The notes: generated by a model from the sequence alone, not told the origin. Positions 1 through 8,476 are shown, counted from the stretch's first letter. The stretch: 64,000 nt of DNA from Ktedonosporobacter rubrisoli (GCF_004208415.1 NZ_CP035758.1:10912001-10976000); one strand, 5' to 3'. Numbers and translations: made by a program.

Positions 1-34
1 GCAATATGAATAGCTCTGCGAGGGAGGTTATATA

Positions 35-418
35 ATGACCGGCTGGACACAACAAGAGCTCGAAAGAATCAGTACGGCGGATGAACTGCAGCTTGCATCT
101 TTAAGGGCAGATGGCACGCTTCACAGGCCTGTCACGATTTGGGTTGTTCGCGTCGGGGATGAGCTGTATGTGCGAGCCTATCGTGGCCGCGAAACGGCCT
201 GGTTTCGTCATACGCAACTGCGTGCCGAGGGAAGCGTTGTTGCCGGCGGGGTGACGAAGGATGTAGCGTTTGTGGATGCCAGCAACGCTGAGGCGCTCAA
301 TAACGAGATAGATGCTGTTTATCGGTCGAAGTATCAGCGATATGGTGCGACGTTTGTCGATCCTATGCTAACTCCGCGCGCGCGCGCGACGACCCTGAAG
401 CTGGTGCCAAAGAAGTAA
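35..418 (+). CDS. DUF2255 family protein
   Basis: A 127-residue soluble protein that matches the DUF2255 pattern: an N-terminal W-x-x-x-E-L-x-x-I helix, then R-A-D-G-T-L-x-R-P-V-T-I-W-V-V-R-V-G-D-E-L-Y-V-R and an A-W-F-R segment. The family resembles a small split-barrel (pyridoxamine-oxidase-like) fold, but its reaction is unknown. The ATG is preceded by a strong GAGGGAGG ribosome site. It is convergent with the next gene and separated from it by a hairpin. No partner gene is visible because the window starts 34 bases upstream. Family assignment is by recalled sequence pattern. Confidence 0.8.
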   Translation: MTGWTQQELERISTADELQLASLRADGTLHRPVTIWVVRVGDELYVRAYRGRETAWFRHTQLRAEGSVVAGGVTKDVAFVDASNAEALNNEIDAVYRSKYQRYGATFVDPMLTPRARATTLKLVPKK

Positions 419-456
419 ATATGCGGGACAGGCTCTCTCTTTGATCACATGGCAAA

Positions 457-497
457 GAGAAGGCCGACCTCCTACAGCTTGTAGTGCCGACCTTCTC
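457..497. terminator. Hairpin between convergent genes
   Basis: GAGAAGG (457-463) pairs with CCTTCTC (491-497) and an inner CTACA/TGTAG stem sits in the loop. Read leftward it is followed by TTTG, so it best fits a terminator for the kinase gene on the minus strand, possibly bidirectional. Confidence 0.55.
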
Positions 498-523
498 ACT
501 AGCTGTGCTAAGGGAACAACAAG

Positions 524-2056
524 CTAGTGCTGTTTAATGCGAGCAATGACATCGCTGGTCCTGATGCTTCCCACCAGAGGGAGAATAATAATGTGTCCTC
601 CTACTTCGTGGACGATAGAGGCTTCGGGCAGCGTTGCATCAGTGTGGTCGCCGCCTTTAACGTAGAGATTCGGGCTAAGTGTTCGAATCAACTCACTTGC
701 CGTATCCTCCTCAAAGAGAATAGTAGCGTCTACCATATCGAGGGCAGTAACCAGGGCCAATCGATCTTGCTCATTATTGATTGGACGGCCTGGACCTTTG
801 AGCCTGCGCGCGCTGGCATCGCTATTGACCCCCACAACGAGCAGATCGCCCAGGGCCTTTGCCTGGCGCAGGAATTGAAGATGTCCCACATGGAGGATAT
901 CGAATACTCCATTCGTGAAAACGATCTTTTTACCTTCAAGGCGCGCGACTTCTAGCTGTGCTGCCAGCCGGGCTAGAGCAGCGTGTGGGTGACCTTCTTC
1001 AGTAAAATTAGCCTGCGCAGTATAGGCTCGTAAGCTCACGCGCTGGAGCAACTCCTGATGTGAGACAACGGCGGTGCGTGGTCTGGTCACTGCAATTCCC
1101 GCCGCATCAATGCCAATCCGTATCGCCTCCTCTATTGATCCTTCTGCCGCCAGGGCAAGAATGAGCGCTGAGGCAAAAGAATCACCTGCTCCTACATCGT
1201 GGGCGACAGCAATCGGGTGAGCAGGGAAGTGGGTGCAGTGCCCTTGTTGGCTCAGGAGGAAGACGCCATGTTCGGCAAGTGTGATCGCGATATTTTTTGT
1301 GGCTAGAGAGGTGCGCATACGCCAGGCAAGTTGCTCGATGATCTGCAACTTCTCGGGCCAGGATGCATCGCTGGCAAGAGACCACTGCCTGGCGTCCCCA
1401 TTAACGAAGCGGCTAGCTTCTTGAGCGTTTGGAGTGACAATGGTGGCCGGGAACTGGCTAAATGGTGTTAGATCTTGTGCATCCACAAGGAAAAATTTGG
1501 GATGTGTCTGATATTTCTTGTGCAGCCAGGCAATCAGAGCCGAAGAAAGCACGCCGTAGCCATAGTCAGAGAGCATAACTGCATCACAAAGAGCATAGAG
1601 ATGGTCCAGATGAGCCAGAAGAGCTTGTTGCGCTTCGTGTGGATAGGAAGAGGCAGAGGAAGCTCCCTCATCGAAGCGTGCAATATGTTGGCCATCAGCC
1701 ATAATGCGCAGCTTATGCGGAGTAGAGATCGTTGGCACTTCCACAAGCCATCGATCCTCAATGCCACGCTCGCGCAACGTCTCACGTAGCAATGTGCCGG
1801 CCAAGTCCTTACCAACCACACTGACAAAAGACACGTGAGCCCCAAGGGCTTGTAGATTCGCGGCTACGTTTGCAGCTCCTCCCGGGAGCCGCTGTTCTAG
1901 CGTCTTGCGGACGACAGGAATCGGACCGTCGCGACTCAAGCGCGCCGCTTCCCCTTCAAGATAACTATCAAGAAGCGCATCGCCTACCAAGAGAATACGT
2001 CTCCCTTGAAAGCTGTGAACGAGATCGAGAGCATTGGAAGAAAGGACACGATACAT
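524..2056 (-). CDS. hldE: Bifunctional heptose-7-phosphate kinase / heptose-1-phosphate nucleotidyltransferase (HldE-like)
   Basis: 510 residues, two domains in the HldE order. Residues about 15-330 form a PfkB/ribokinase fold: G-D-x-x-L-D near 25, P-G-G-A-A-N-V-A near 58, and the D-x-G-A-G-D-S anion-hole/catalytic motif near 285. Residues about 379-510 form a nucleotidyltransferase: T-N-G-V-F-D-I-L-H-V-G-H with the H-x-G-H pair at 389/392, then L-K-G-P-x-R-P-I-N and Y-V-K-G-G-D. In the known pathway HldE phosphorylates D-glycero-D-manno-heptose-7-phosphate and then makes the nucleotide-heptose; here the sugar could differ. No other heptose or glycosyltransferase gene lies nearby. The gene stands alone between a hairpin and a long gene-poor gap. 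Confidence 0.85.
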   Translation of the reverse strand: MYRVLSSNALDLVHSFQGRRILLVGDALLDSYLEGEAARLSRDGPIPVVRKTLEQRLPGGAANVAANLQALGAHVSFVSVVGKDLAGTLLRETLRERGIEDRWLVEVPTISTPHKLRIMADGQHIARFDEGASSASSYPHEAQQALLAHLDHLYALCDAVMLSDYGYGVLSSALIAWLHKKYQTHPKFFLVDAQDLTPFSQFPATIVTPNAQEASRFVNGDARQWSLASDASWPEKLQIIEQLAWRMRTSLATKNIAITLAEHGVFLLSQQGHCTHFPAHPIAVAHDVGAGDSFASALILALAAEGSIEEAIRIGIDAAGIAVTRPRTAVVSHQELLQRVSLRAYTAQANFTEEGHPHAALARLAAQLEVARLEGKKIVFTNGVFDILHVGHLQFLRQAKALGDLLVVGVNSDASARRLKGPGRPINNEQDRLALVTALDMVDATILFEEDTASELIRTLSPNLYVKGGDHTDATLPEASIVHEVGGHIIILPLVGSIRTSDVIARIKQH

Positions 2057-2337
2057 CCTCTAGTCCCCCTGAAGAAAATGTTTGCTTCCTATCTATCAGA
2101 TCGCACCCATAAGCTATGCAAGGCTAGTAGATGGCGAGGATGAGTTTGAGAGAAAATATCAGCATGCGAACTGAAGAGAGAAGACAACCAAGCGTTGCCC
2201 TGGTATGCTGTATTCTACCATATTAGTTTATGAGAGAAAATAATGGTGTTTTTCTGGTCTCCATCGTCATAAATCAGGTTCCATTTATTTCAGTGCTTTC
2301 AAATAAGCTGAAATGAGTTCGAGTTCTACTTCTCCCT

Positions 2338-2523
2338 TCAGATGTAAGCTAACTGTCTCTGTTGGTGCTCTTTTGGCCTTCCTGATAAATTCCTCCGACG
2401 CAATTTATATAGTTCCGTTCTAACCAAACGTAGGAGGACGACCAGATATTTCTGGGAACCCATAATGACAGATGGGGGTTTTGATAGTTGCCCAATGGAC
2501 TGCTCAACAAATTTACTGCCCAT
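2338..2523 (-). pseudogene. Short ORF resembling the N-terminus of an ABC-2 permease (probable remnant)
   Basis: A 61-codon frame preceded by a strong AAGGAGG ribosome site seven to eight bases before its ATG. The translation contains L-L-R-L-V-R-T-E-L-Y-K-L-R-R-R, which is the usual cytoplasmic start of ABC-2 type permeases just before the first membrane helix, but it stops soon after and no membrane helix follows. The simplest reading is a decayed permease gene; a genuine small protein cannot be excluded because the translation start signal is so good. Confidence 0.35.
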
Positions 2524-2841
2524 TCCTTGATCCTCCTTGTGGGAAGATTATTTCTTCGTGTAACTAACATGGTTTATCAATCAGGTTACTTGTAATCTGT
2601 CCATACGCCTGAATGCTAAGGTGATATGGATTTACTTATTGTAATGAATATAATCGAGAAATAAGATATTGGTATCCAACCATAGACAGATCTTTTCTCG
2701 TAAAGTACGAGATCAGGGTTACTGAGAGACTGACAAGGAACCTTGAAGCGTTCATTGTCATTTCTAAGTGGATCAGACAGGAAATAAATCCCCTGGATAC
2801 CCAGAAATATGACCGGAATACATATCTTTGCCCTTGATTAC

Positions 2842-2860
2842 ATACCATACTGTATGGTAT
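2842..2860. promoter_or_regulatory. Perfect 19-base palindrome, candidate repressor operator
   Basis: ATACCATAC-T-GTATGGTAT, two 9-base arms around one central base, about 175 bases upstream of the SRPBCC gene. Perfect odd-centred palindromes of this size are typical of TetR-like operators. No regulator gene adjoins it. Confidence 0.5.
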
Positions 2861-3035
2861 TTTTGAAGAGGCAGTATTATTCAGGAGTTTGAAAATAAGG
2901 GGAGCCATGGAGCGGAAAAGACAAATGGGCTGGTGAGCAGAGGGCTGCGCGCTGCTCATTGAAGAGGGAGCAAATGCTCTGATAAGAGAAAATATTTGGC
3001 ATAGAAACACAAATAGAGAAAGGCGGAGTGATCCA

Positions 3036-3575
3036 ATGGGACTGCAATCTATTCCCGTGAATTGGGGAGCTACTTCTTTTGAAAGAGCGCTGCCATTTCC
3101 CTGTGATCGCTATCTTCTAGAGGCTGAGGCTACATACTTCCGTGCTATAGATATTCGTGCACCTGCCCATACGCTTTTTCAGTGGTTATGCCAGCTGAGG
3201 GTCGCACCATATAGTTATGATATGATCGATAACTGGGGACACCGGAGTCCTCGCTACCTCATATCTGAACTCCAGAATTTAGAAGTGGGGCAGCGCGTGA
3301 TGACTATTTTTCGGCTTGTGGAATTTGAGGCCGATCGGCACCTGACGCTTGTACTCACCTCGCCACCGGCCATCACACTTTTTGGGGAGATCGCTATTAG
3401 CTATCTCATTCTGCCTCTGGATGAGCAGTATTGTCGTCTGGTAGCGAAACTATTGCTACGCTTTCCGCAAAAGAGATTTGGACGCCTGCAGCGTGCCTTC
3501 TTGCCTTGGGGAGATCTCTTCATGATGCGTAAGCAATTCTTGAACATAAAACACCTTGCTGAAAGCCATGCCTAG
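3036..3575 (+). CDS. SRPBCC (polyketide cyclase/dehydrase-like) family protein
   Basis: 179 residues. The region F-R-A-I-D-I-R-A-P-A-H-T-L-F-Q-W-L-C-Q-L-R followed by Y-D-x-I-D-N-W-G and late F-G-x-I-A-I-S-Y strands fits the helix-grip START/SRPBCC fold that binds hydrophobic ligands; this type often starts with I-x-A-P-x-x-V-F-x-W-L-x-Q-x-R. The start ATG follows GGCGGAG. No transmembrane segment or catalytic signature is visible, so the ligand is unknown. It is preceded by a perfect palindrome that could control it and followed by a convergent unrelated gene. Confidence 0.7.
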   Translation: MGLQSIPVNWGATSFERALPFPCDRYLLEAEATYFRAIDIRAPAHTLFQWLCQLRVAPYSYDMIDNWGHRSPRYLISELQNLEVGQRVMTIFRLVEFEADRHLTLVLTSPPAITLFGEIAISYLILPLDEQYCRLVAKLLLRFPQKRFGRLQRAFLPWGDLFMMRKQFLNIKHLAESHA

Positions 3576-3682
3576 TGCTCAGACAGTCGATAGCCTTCCT
3601 ACAATCCTCTGATCTCATTCTGCTCCAGGAATGGAGCGGATGGATTGCCATGAAGTGATCCATCCACTCTGTTCCCGCATCG

Positions 3683-4402
3683 CTACTTCCTTTTAGCTGG
3701 TCGCTTGAAAAATCCGATCAAGCGCCCTTGCTGAGGAATGACCGTGACGAGTTCCCAGCCATTGTGTCCCCAAAGAGAAAGCGTATTATCAAGCAGTGTT
3801 CCGCTAATTTCAGCGTGTTCGGAATCCAGGCAATCGGCAAGCCCCATCTCTATACTATACTCCCAGACGTCAGGTTCCTGGTTGATAGCCCACCTCCGTT
3901 GCATGAGGTCTGCCTGCAGATTGTTCATCATTCGTACAGAGGCATGAGAAAGCTCAGCGATAATAGCTTCGTTTTCTGTCTCTTCTAGCACTAGAATCCC
4001 AGGATCACGAGGAATGCGAAAGCGCGTATGATCATGAAAGAACTGAGTGACAAGCGTTCCTAAAGTTTCTCCTTGCGCTGTCTTTACAGTGCTCCAGTAG
4101 CAGCGTTCTCGTTCCTCTGGCGGTCCCCAGTATTCTAACGAGGAGGTCTGAAAATCTCCCGGGTAGTCTGGCTCACAGACAAAGCCAGCTTGCTTAAGTT
4201 GCTCCTGGATAGGCTGGCAGAGCATGCGTTGGAATACTCCATAGGCACGTTCTCCCGCCTGATCGAAAATGCGCAACAATTCTTCTTGTTGCTCTTGCAA
4301 CAGCGATTGGCACTTTTCATGAATATATTGCTTGATATAGCTTGCCAGCGTATGAATGGTAACCTCTCTCTTCTCAGAGAGAAACGTTTCTAACGACTTC
4401 AT
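3683..4402 (-). CDS. Hypothetical protein with DUF4177-like C-terminus
   Basis: 239 residues, soluble. The first 60 residues form a predicted helical, Glu/Gln-rich segment; the middle is unrecognised. The C-terminus (about 180-239) reads W-E-Y-S-I-E-M... then N-G-W-E-L-V-T-V-I-P-Q-Q-G-R-L-I-G-F-F-K-R-P, which closely follows the DUF4177 pattern, a small beta/alpha domain of unknown function. The gene is monocistronic, with no obvious partner, and sits between an SRPBCC gene (convergent) and the dehalogenase gene. Confidence 0.6.
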   Translation of the reverse strand: MKSLETFLSEKREVTIHTLASYIKQYIHEKCQSLLQEQQEELLRIFDQAGERAYGVFQRMLCQPIQEQLKQAGFVCEPDYPGDFQTSSLEYWGPPEERERCYWSTVKTAQGETLGTLVTQFFHDHTRFRIPRDPGILVLEETENEAIIAELSHASVRMMNNLQADLMQRRWAINQEPDVWEYSIEMGLADCLDSEHAEISGTLLDNTLSLWGHNGWELVTVIPQQGRLIGFFKRPAKRK

Positions 4403-4527
4403 CGAAAATGACTCCTTTTATGTTAAGTGTATATAATATGCTTTCCTGCACGGTATCCTGTTTGCTACGCATAATTGGGCTTCAACAGGAAACGGGAAAA
4501 CTGATAGAACGCTTTGAAGGCCTAAAA

Positions 4528-5406
4528 CTAGCCAAGAGTTTGTAGCCAGCTTGCCAGTGCGCTGCCAATCTCCTCAGGCGCGTCTTCCTGGAGAAAGTGG
4601 CGTCCCGGCACTGTGATCTCATATTGAGCGGGCCAGGTATGGCAGAAAGCGCGTTCGCTCGGTGGCATTGAACCTGGATCGCCCTGAATAAAGAGCTTAG
4701 GAATTAGGCTTTGGGATAGCCACGTTCCGTAGGTTGTAATGATATTTGTCACATCGGCAGGCTCACCATCAAATGGAGCCTGCCGAGGCCAGGTCAGCAT
4801 AGGACGACGCGCCTCACCAGGCTCAATAAAGGGACGACGGTAATTATCCATCTCTTCTTCAGTGAGGCTACGCAGTACACCGCCGGGAAGTATGCGTTCA
4901 ATAAAGATGTTCTGTGATAAAACCATTTGCTCTCCTGCGGGTGAGCGCACGGCTTGAAGGTATTCCCGGAAGGGGGAGGGAACTTCACTCCAGGTTCGTG
5001 GTCTGACGATTGCTTCCATATAGGCGATGCCGCGCACAGCTTCCTGGTGACGATATGCCCAATCAAAGCCCAGTGCCGAACCCCAATCATGTGCTATCAG
5101 CGTGACGCGTTCCTCAACTCCAAGCTGATTTAAGAGGGCATCAAGGTAGCGGCGATGCTCAACGAAGGTGTAGGAGGCAGGGCCGCTATCTGCTAGTTTT
5201 GCCGAATCGCCCATACCGATAAGGTCGGGTGCGATACAGCGCCCAAGCGTTTGGACATAGGGCAGGATATTACGCCAGAGGTAAGAGGAGGTGGGATTGC
5301 CGTGGAAGAACACTATCGGGTCGCCACTTCCAACCTCTATATAGGCCATCTCGCGTCCCAGTACTACTTGACGCTTTTTCTGCTCAGAAAAGATTGAGCT
5401 AAGCAT
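4528..5406 (-). CDS. dhaA: Haloalkane dehalogenase, HLD-II type
   Basis: 292 residues, alpha/beta hydrolase. Expected catalytic set is present at the usual spacing: halide-stabilising N37 in H-G-N-P-T-S-S, nucleophile D107 and W108 in H-D-W-G-S, acid E131 in Y-M-E-A, base H270 in G-R-H-F-L-Q-E-D-A-P. This D-H-E order with Asn/Trp halide pair is that of the DhaA/LinB subfamily, which cleaves carbon-halogen bonds of haloalkanes hydrolytically to alcohol, halide and proton. No signal peptide, so cytoplasmic. Monocistronic. Natural substrate unknown; homologues in soil bacteria are common without any xenobiotic pathway. Confidence 0.87.
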   Translation of the reverse strand: MLSSIFSEQKKRQVVLGREMAYIEVGSGDPIVFFHGNPTSSYLWRNILPYVQTLGRCIAPDLIGMGDSAKLADSGPASYTFVEHRRYLDALLNQLGVEERVTLIAHDWGSALGFDWAYRHQEAVRGIAYMEAIVRPRTWSEVPSPFREYLQAVRSPAGEQMVLSQNIFIERILPGGVLRSLTEEEMDNYRRPFIEPGEARRPMLTWPRQAPFDGEPADVTNIITTYGTWLSQSLIPKLFIQGDPGSMPPSERAFCHTWPAQYEITVPGRHFLQEDAPEEIGSALASWLQTLG

Positions 5407-5524
5407 GCTACTCCCTTTCTATTATTCTTTAGCATAGAAACTATTTCAACATCCCGAAGAAGCACGCTCTGCCCCGATGTAGAATGCATGTGTTTCTGGG
5501 AAGCCGGAACTAACAAGTTCTTCC

Positions 5525-6772
5525 TCAAGAGAGGCGAGCAGGTTGTCGTAAGGACTGCTTATCATGGATATTCTGTTGCTCCTGTTGCTCGTAGCGCCTT
5601 TTCCCAACCCATGAAAACATGCCAGGAAAGCGGAACTGAGCCAGAGTAGCTTTTACGACAAAGGCCACGAATGCTTCCCGCGTAAGAGCTCCTGGTCGGC
5701 CCGTAATATAGGGCATTTTAGGCCTATCTTCGGGCGAAAGCGTGAGAAACAGTGCATTGTTTTGCCCAAGAGCAATAGCCTGGGCTACATAGGCGAAGCT
5801 AAGAGGTTTGGGTGTCTTGCCTGCCAGTTCAAGGCTTAAGCAATCAGCAGCGTGTGCGCCCATGATTGAGGCAGTGAAGGCGCTCATGCGTACATGAGGT
5901 ACTCCAGGACTCTCGACAGGAAGAGCAGAGTCACCAATTGCATAGACCTGAGGATGAGAGATCGAGTGTAGAAAGGGATTGACAAGGACCTGGCCTTGCT
6001 CATTCACTGCCAGACCGGATTCTCTTGCTAATGTTGGTACCACAAAGCCCGCCGTCCAGATGCATAGATCGCAGGCTATTTCTTGGCCTCCTTCCAGGAC
6101 TACACTTTGCGCACTGACAGTATTCACCTCGCTCTGGTCTACGATCTCAACGCCCAGGTTTGCTAGCCGTCGTTGGAAAATCTCGGCGACGCCGTTATCC
6201 CAGGCGCGAGCGAATGCTCCCCGCGTCAGCAGGCTAACCTTGATGTGAGGATAGACGCTTGCTATCTGAGTAGCGGTCTCGACTCCGGTAACTCCGCCGC
6301 CACCAACCACTACATGTCCTCCCCTTGCCTCTATCTCTGGGAGTTTTGTGCGCAAGGCGGAGGCGGATAACGGACCACTGGTCGTGAGACTGTAGGCATA
6401 CTGTTCTACCCCGGGTACGCTTTGGAGGTCTGTCATACTTCCCAGGGCATAGACCAGGTAATCATATTCCAGATCGTGCTGCTCTTGCTGATGGAGGACT
6501 GTAACACGGCGCTGCTCAGGATCAAGGCCGATGGCTCGCCCTTGAAAAAATTGGACCTGTGTTTTGTTTAGAATTTGAGCGAACGGGCGACTAAAGATGT
6601 GCTGATTGGTGGCAAACTCGTGGAGTCGAGGGCGTACGATAAAGGTATCAGCCTCGTCGACTAGCGTGATCTGGACAGGCTTGTGGGATACCTTGCCTGC
6701 CAGGCGCAAGGTAAAGAGCAGGCCAGCAATCCCTGCACCAAGAACAAGAATACGGGTAGACGGTTGTGTCAT
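5525..6772 (-). CDS. NDH-2-like FAD/NAD(P)-dependent oxidoreductase
   Basis: 415 residues. Two Rossmann motifs: FAD-binding R-I-L-V-L-G-A-G-I-A-G-L at the N-terminus and NAD(P)H-binding V-V-V-G-G-G-G-V-T-G-V-E-T-A near 155-168; the FAD-contacting Y-A-I-G-D-S-A lies near 275. The arrangement is that of type II NADH:quinone oxidoreductases and related membrane-associated flavoproteins, which oxidise NAD(P)H and reduce quinone without pumping protons. The C-terminal 60 residues include a basic, amphipathic stretch (V-G-K-R-R-Y-E-Q-Q) that may bind the membrane. Single gene, divergent from the response regulator. Confidence 0.8.
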   Translation of the reverse strand: MTQPSTRILVLGAGIAGLLFTLRLAGKVSHKPVQITLVDEADTFIVRPRLHEFATNQHIFSRPFAQILNKTQVQFFQGRAIGLDPEQRRVTVLHQQEQHDLEYDYLVYALGSMTDLQSVPGVEQYAYSLTTSGPLSASALRTKLPEIEARGGHVVVGGGGVTGVETATQIASVYPHIKVSLLTRGAFARAWDNGVAEIFQRRLANLGVEIVDQSEVNTVSAQSVVLEGGQEIACDLCIWTAGFVVPTLARESGLAVNEQGQVLVNPFLHSISHPQVYAIGDSALPVESPGVPHVRMSAFTASIMGAHAADCLSLELAGKTPKPLSFAYVAQAIALGQNNALFLTLSPEDRPKMPYITGRPGALTREAFVAFVVKATLAQFRFPGMFSWVGKRRYEQQEQQNIHDKQSLRQPARLS

Positions 6773-7085
6773 AACCGTCCTCCTTTCTATTACTCAGCTA
6801 TTGACTGAAAAATGTGCTCAAACTATTTTTTTGCCACAATGTAAGTGTGATGTTTAGCGTGTTTGCTCATCACAACAAAAGAGAGGCTTAAAGGGTCCGA
6901 TTTGGGACAACATTGCTTTCTGTGATGGGAAGAGTTGAACTAATATTGCTCGAACATTGATTGTAGCAATTGCATGGATGCAGCCCGGCAAGAGCGATGG
7001 AAAGGAAGCAGCTTGATGTATACGCATATTTCAGGCCGGACAAAATATTGATGATCATCCTATCATACAGGAAGGTATTCGCTTA
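6773..7085. other. Divergent intergenic region
   Basis: Separates the NDH-2-like gene (leftward) from the response regulator (rightward). The only structured content noticed is the apparently frameshifted 5' end of the response regulator at about 7016-7085; no palindrome or terminator was recognised. Confidence 0.4.
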
Positions 7086-7691
7086 ATGCTCGCTGCCAGC
7101 GATGATCTGGCCCTGGTGGGGGATGCAGCCGATGGTGCAACAGCCTTGCGTATCATTGAAGAGCTGCAACCGGAGGTAGTTTTGCTAGATATGCGCATGC
7201 CAGGGATGAGCGGTTTAGACATACTGAAGTGCCTACGGAAACATTGGCCACAACTTGCCGTGCTAATCTTGACGACCTTCGATGAAGATGAGCTGATTTT
7301 GCGTGGATTTCAGGCAGGGGCGTCAGGCTATTTGCTCAAAGAAAGCTCGTTGGAGACACTTTTCCAGGCGATTCGGGTGGCCGTTCATGGAGAAATTGTG
7401 ATGCAGCCGGAAATTATGGCGCGTGTACTTTCATATATCCGTCCTCCAGCTTTCAAGTCACATTCTCCTTCTCTACCCGCTTCTCTAGAATTGACCAGGC
7501 GAGAACAAGAAGTGCTTGCCGGAGTTGCCAATGGGGAGCGAAGCAAGGAGATTGCAAAGCGCCTGGGGATTACTGAGCGCACTGTCCGCGCTTACTTAAC
7601 CAACATCTATACCAAGCTTGAGGTTGATTCGCGCGCCTCTGCTGTTGCGGCGGCTATCCACAGGGGCCTCTTGCCAGGAAAGGATGTATGA
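7086..7691 (+). CDS. LuxR/NarL-type response regulator, probably 5'-truncated by a frameshift
   Basis: Receiver domain plus C-terminal LuxR helix-turn-helix. Visible: phosphoacceptor Asp in V-V-L-L-D-M-R-M-P-G-M-S-G, conserved Lys in Y-L-L-K-E-S-S, and L-T-R-R-E-Q-E-V-L...T-V-R-A-Y-L-T-N-I-Y-T-K-L. From the ATG at 7086 the protein lacks the first strand and the paired acidic residues. Those residues (D-D-H-P-I-I-Q-E-G-I-R) are encoded in the same frame just upstream (7050-7085), but no usual start codon precedes them before a TGA at 7014. An AAGGAAG site with ATG at 7016 lies in a different frame, so a small indel near 7040-7050 is likely. No sensor kinase adjoins it. Confidence 0.75.
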   Translation: MLAASDDLALVGDAADGATALRIIEELQPEVVLLDMRMPGMSGLDILKCLRKHWPQLAVLILTTFDEDELILRGFQAGASGYLLKESSLETLFQAIRVAVHGEIVMQPEIMARVLSYIRPPAFKSHSPSLPASLELTRREQEVLAGVANGERSKEIAKRLGITERTVRAYLTNIYTKLEVDSRASAVAAAIHRGLLPGKDV

Positions 7692-7812
7692 GAAGAAAAC
7701 GCTTGGCTCTTTTTATCATGTATAAAATATGATAGCGTTGCATACAGGGAATGTTTAAGCCAGCCCTATAAACCAAGAATTTTCGGCTATTTTATGCCAG
7801 ACTTCTTGACAG

Positions 7813-7836
7813 TTATATAGAAAATCTTCTATATAA
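7813..7836. promoter_or_regulatory. AT-rich inverted repeat upstream of the first small cassette gene
   Basis: TTATATAGAA (7813-7822) and TTCTATATAA (7827-7836) are perfect 10-base arms around AATC, about 60 bases before the start at 7896. A TTGACA at 7806-7811 lies just ahead, so this may overlap a promoter and act as operator. Confidence 0.45.
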
Positions 7837-7895
7837 TCTATGGTGCGTTTTGTAAGAGTATGGCCGCTTGCCAAGATATGAGAGGGATAGCGTCA

Positions 7896-8402
7896 ATGAG
7901 AGCAGTTGTGATGAGTTATCGCCAGCTGACCGCTACAACTAGGTTTCGTGATAACAAGGCTTTCTATCTTTTGCGCTATCTCTTCAGTGGTAAAGAATGC
8001 CGCATATCTCTTCCTGGGCAAAGCTCGGTCCTCCAAGAAGTCAGGCAGATGACAAACAGTTTCCAGCAGGAAGCAGGCAGTATTAGCTTATGTAAACAGC
8101 TCTTGCCGTTAGTAAAACAATCGCCTCTACCCCCCCCAAATAGATACATAGATATAATTGGATGTATTGCGCGAAGAGAAACTGGAGAAGGAGAAACAAG
8201 AAGATACAACTTCTCACTGTCCCATAACCTACTTACTACTTTTGCCTCACTATGTGCCTTTTTTGCCTTTGCCAACAATCAGAAAAGTGCTGACGATAAA
8301 TCAAAATCGGAAAAGAAAAAATCCGAGCAGGCGAAATCAAAGCCTGATAAGAAAGACAAGCGAGAGCAGCAGGATCAAAAAGATCGAAAAACCAAAGGCT
8401 AG
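7896..8402 (+). CDS. Small protein with highly charged C-terminal tail (TIR-cassette partner A)
   Basis: 168 residues from the ATG at 7896. I do not recognise a family. The start was chosen because the ribosome site and first codons (GAGAGGG, nine bases, GTCAATGAGAGCA) are repeated at the start of the equivalent gene at 11967. The N-terminal 100 residues are ordinary; a short hydrophobic stretch (about 125-142) is followed by S-A-D-D and a Lys/Asp/Glu/Gln/Ser-rich tail of about 45 residues that looks disordered. The other small gene also has S-A-D-D before its tail. The frame runs through an eight-C tract at 8130. It ends 74 bases from the convergent TIR-NB-ARC-TPR gene. Function unknown; coding status of the middle is less certain than its ends. 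Confidence 0.5.
   Translation: MRAVVMSYRQLTATTRFRDNKAFYLLRYLFSGKECRISLPGQSSVLQEVRQMTNSFQQEAGSISLCKQLLPLVKQSPLPPPNRYIDIIGCIARRETGEGETRRYNFSLSHNLLTTFASLCAFFAFANNQKSADDKSKSEKKKSEQAKSKPDKKDKREQQDQKDRKTKG
8130..8154 (+). repeat. Poly-C tract plus ATAGATACAT element, copy A
   Basis: Eight Cs (8130-8137) followed by AAATAGATACATAGATA (8138-8154). The same element with nine Cs and two substitutions lies at 12115-12140 inside the equivalent gene of the second cassette. Homopolymeric C tracts are prone to slippage, and here a one-base gain would bring a TAG codon into frame directly after the tract. Confidence 0.6.
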
Positions 8403-8476
8403 CCGCCTGTTCCCAGCTGACTTGAAGCTGAGGTAAGCAACTCTTAATTGCCGTTTTGAAACAATTCCTTTGCTGA

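Larger units (their letters stand above)
2057..3035. other. Gene-poor stretch of about 1 kb
   Basis: No convincing intact gene. It holds a short fragment resembling the start of an ABC-2 permease (2338-2523, minus), a perfect 19-base palindrome (2842-2860) and the leader of the SRPBCC gene. A longer minus-strand frame at 2636-3010 has no ribosome site or recognisable motif and is not accepted as a gene. The region may be decayed coding DNA. Confidence 0.5.

Noticed and set aside
2636..3010. 124-codon leftward frame
   Set aside because: No ribosome site, no recognisable motif, and it overlaps a palindrome and the leader of the next gene; composition unlike neighbouring proteins.
8158..8436. 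Alternative 92-codon frame overlapping the first small cassette gene
   Set aside because: TTG start without ribosome site; the conserved start at 7896 and S-A-D-D tail favour the other frame, though the poly-C tract could connect frames.
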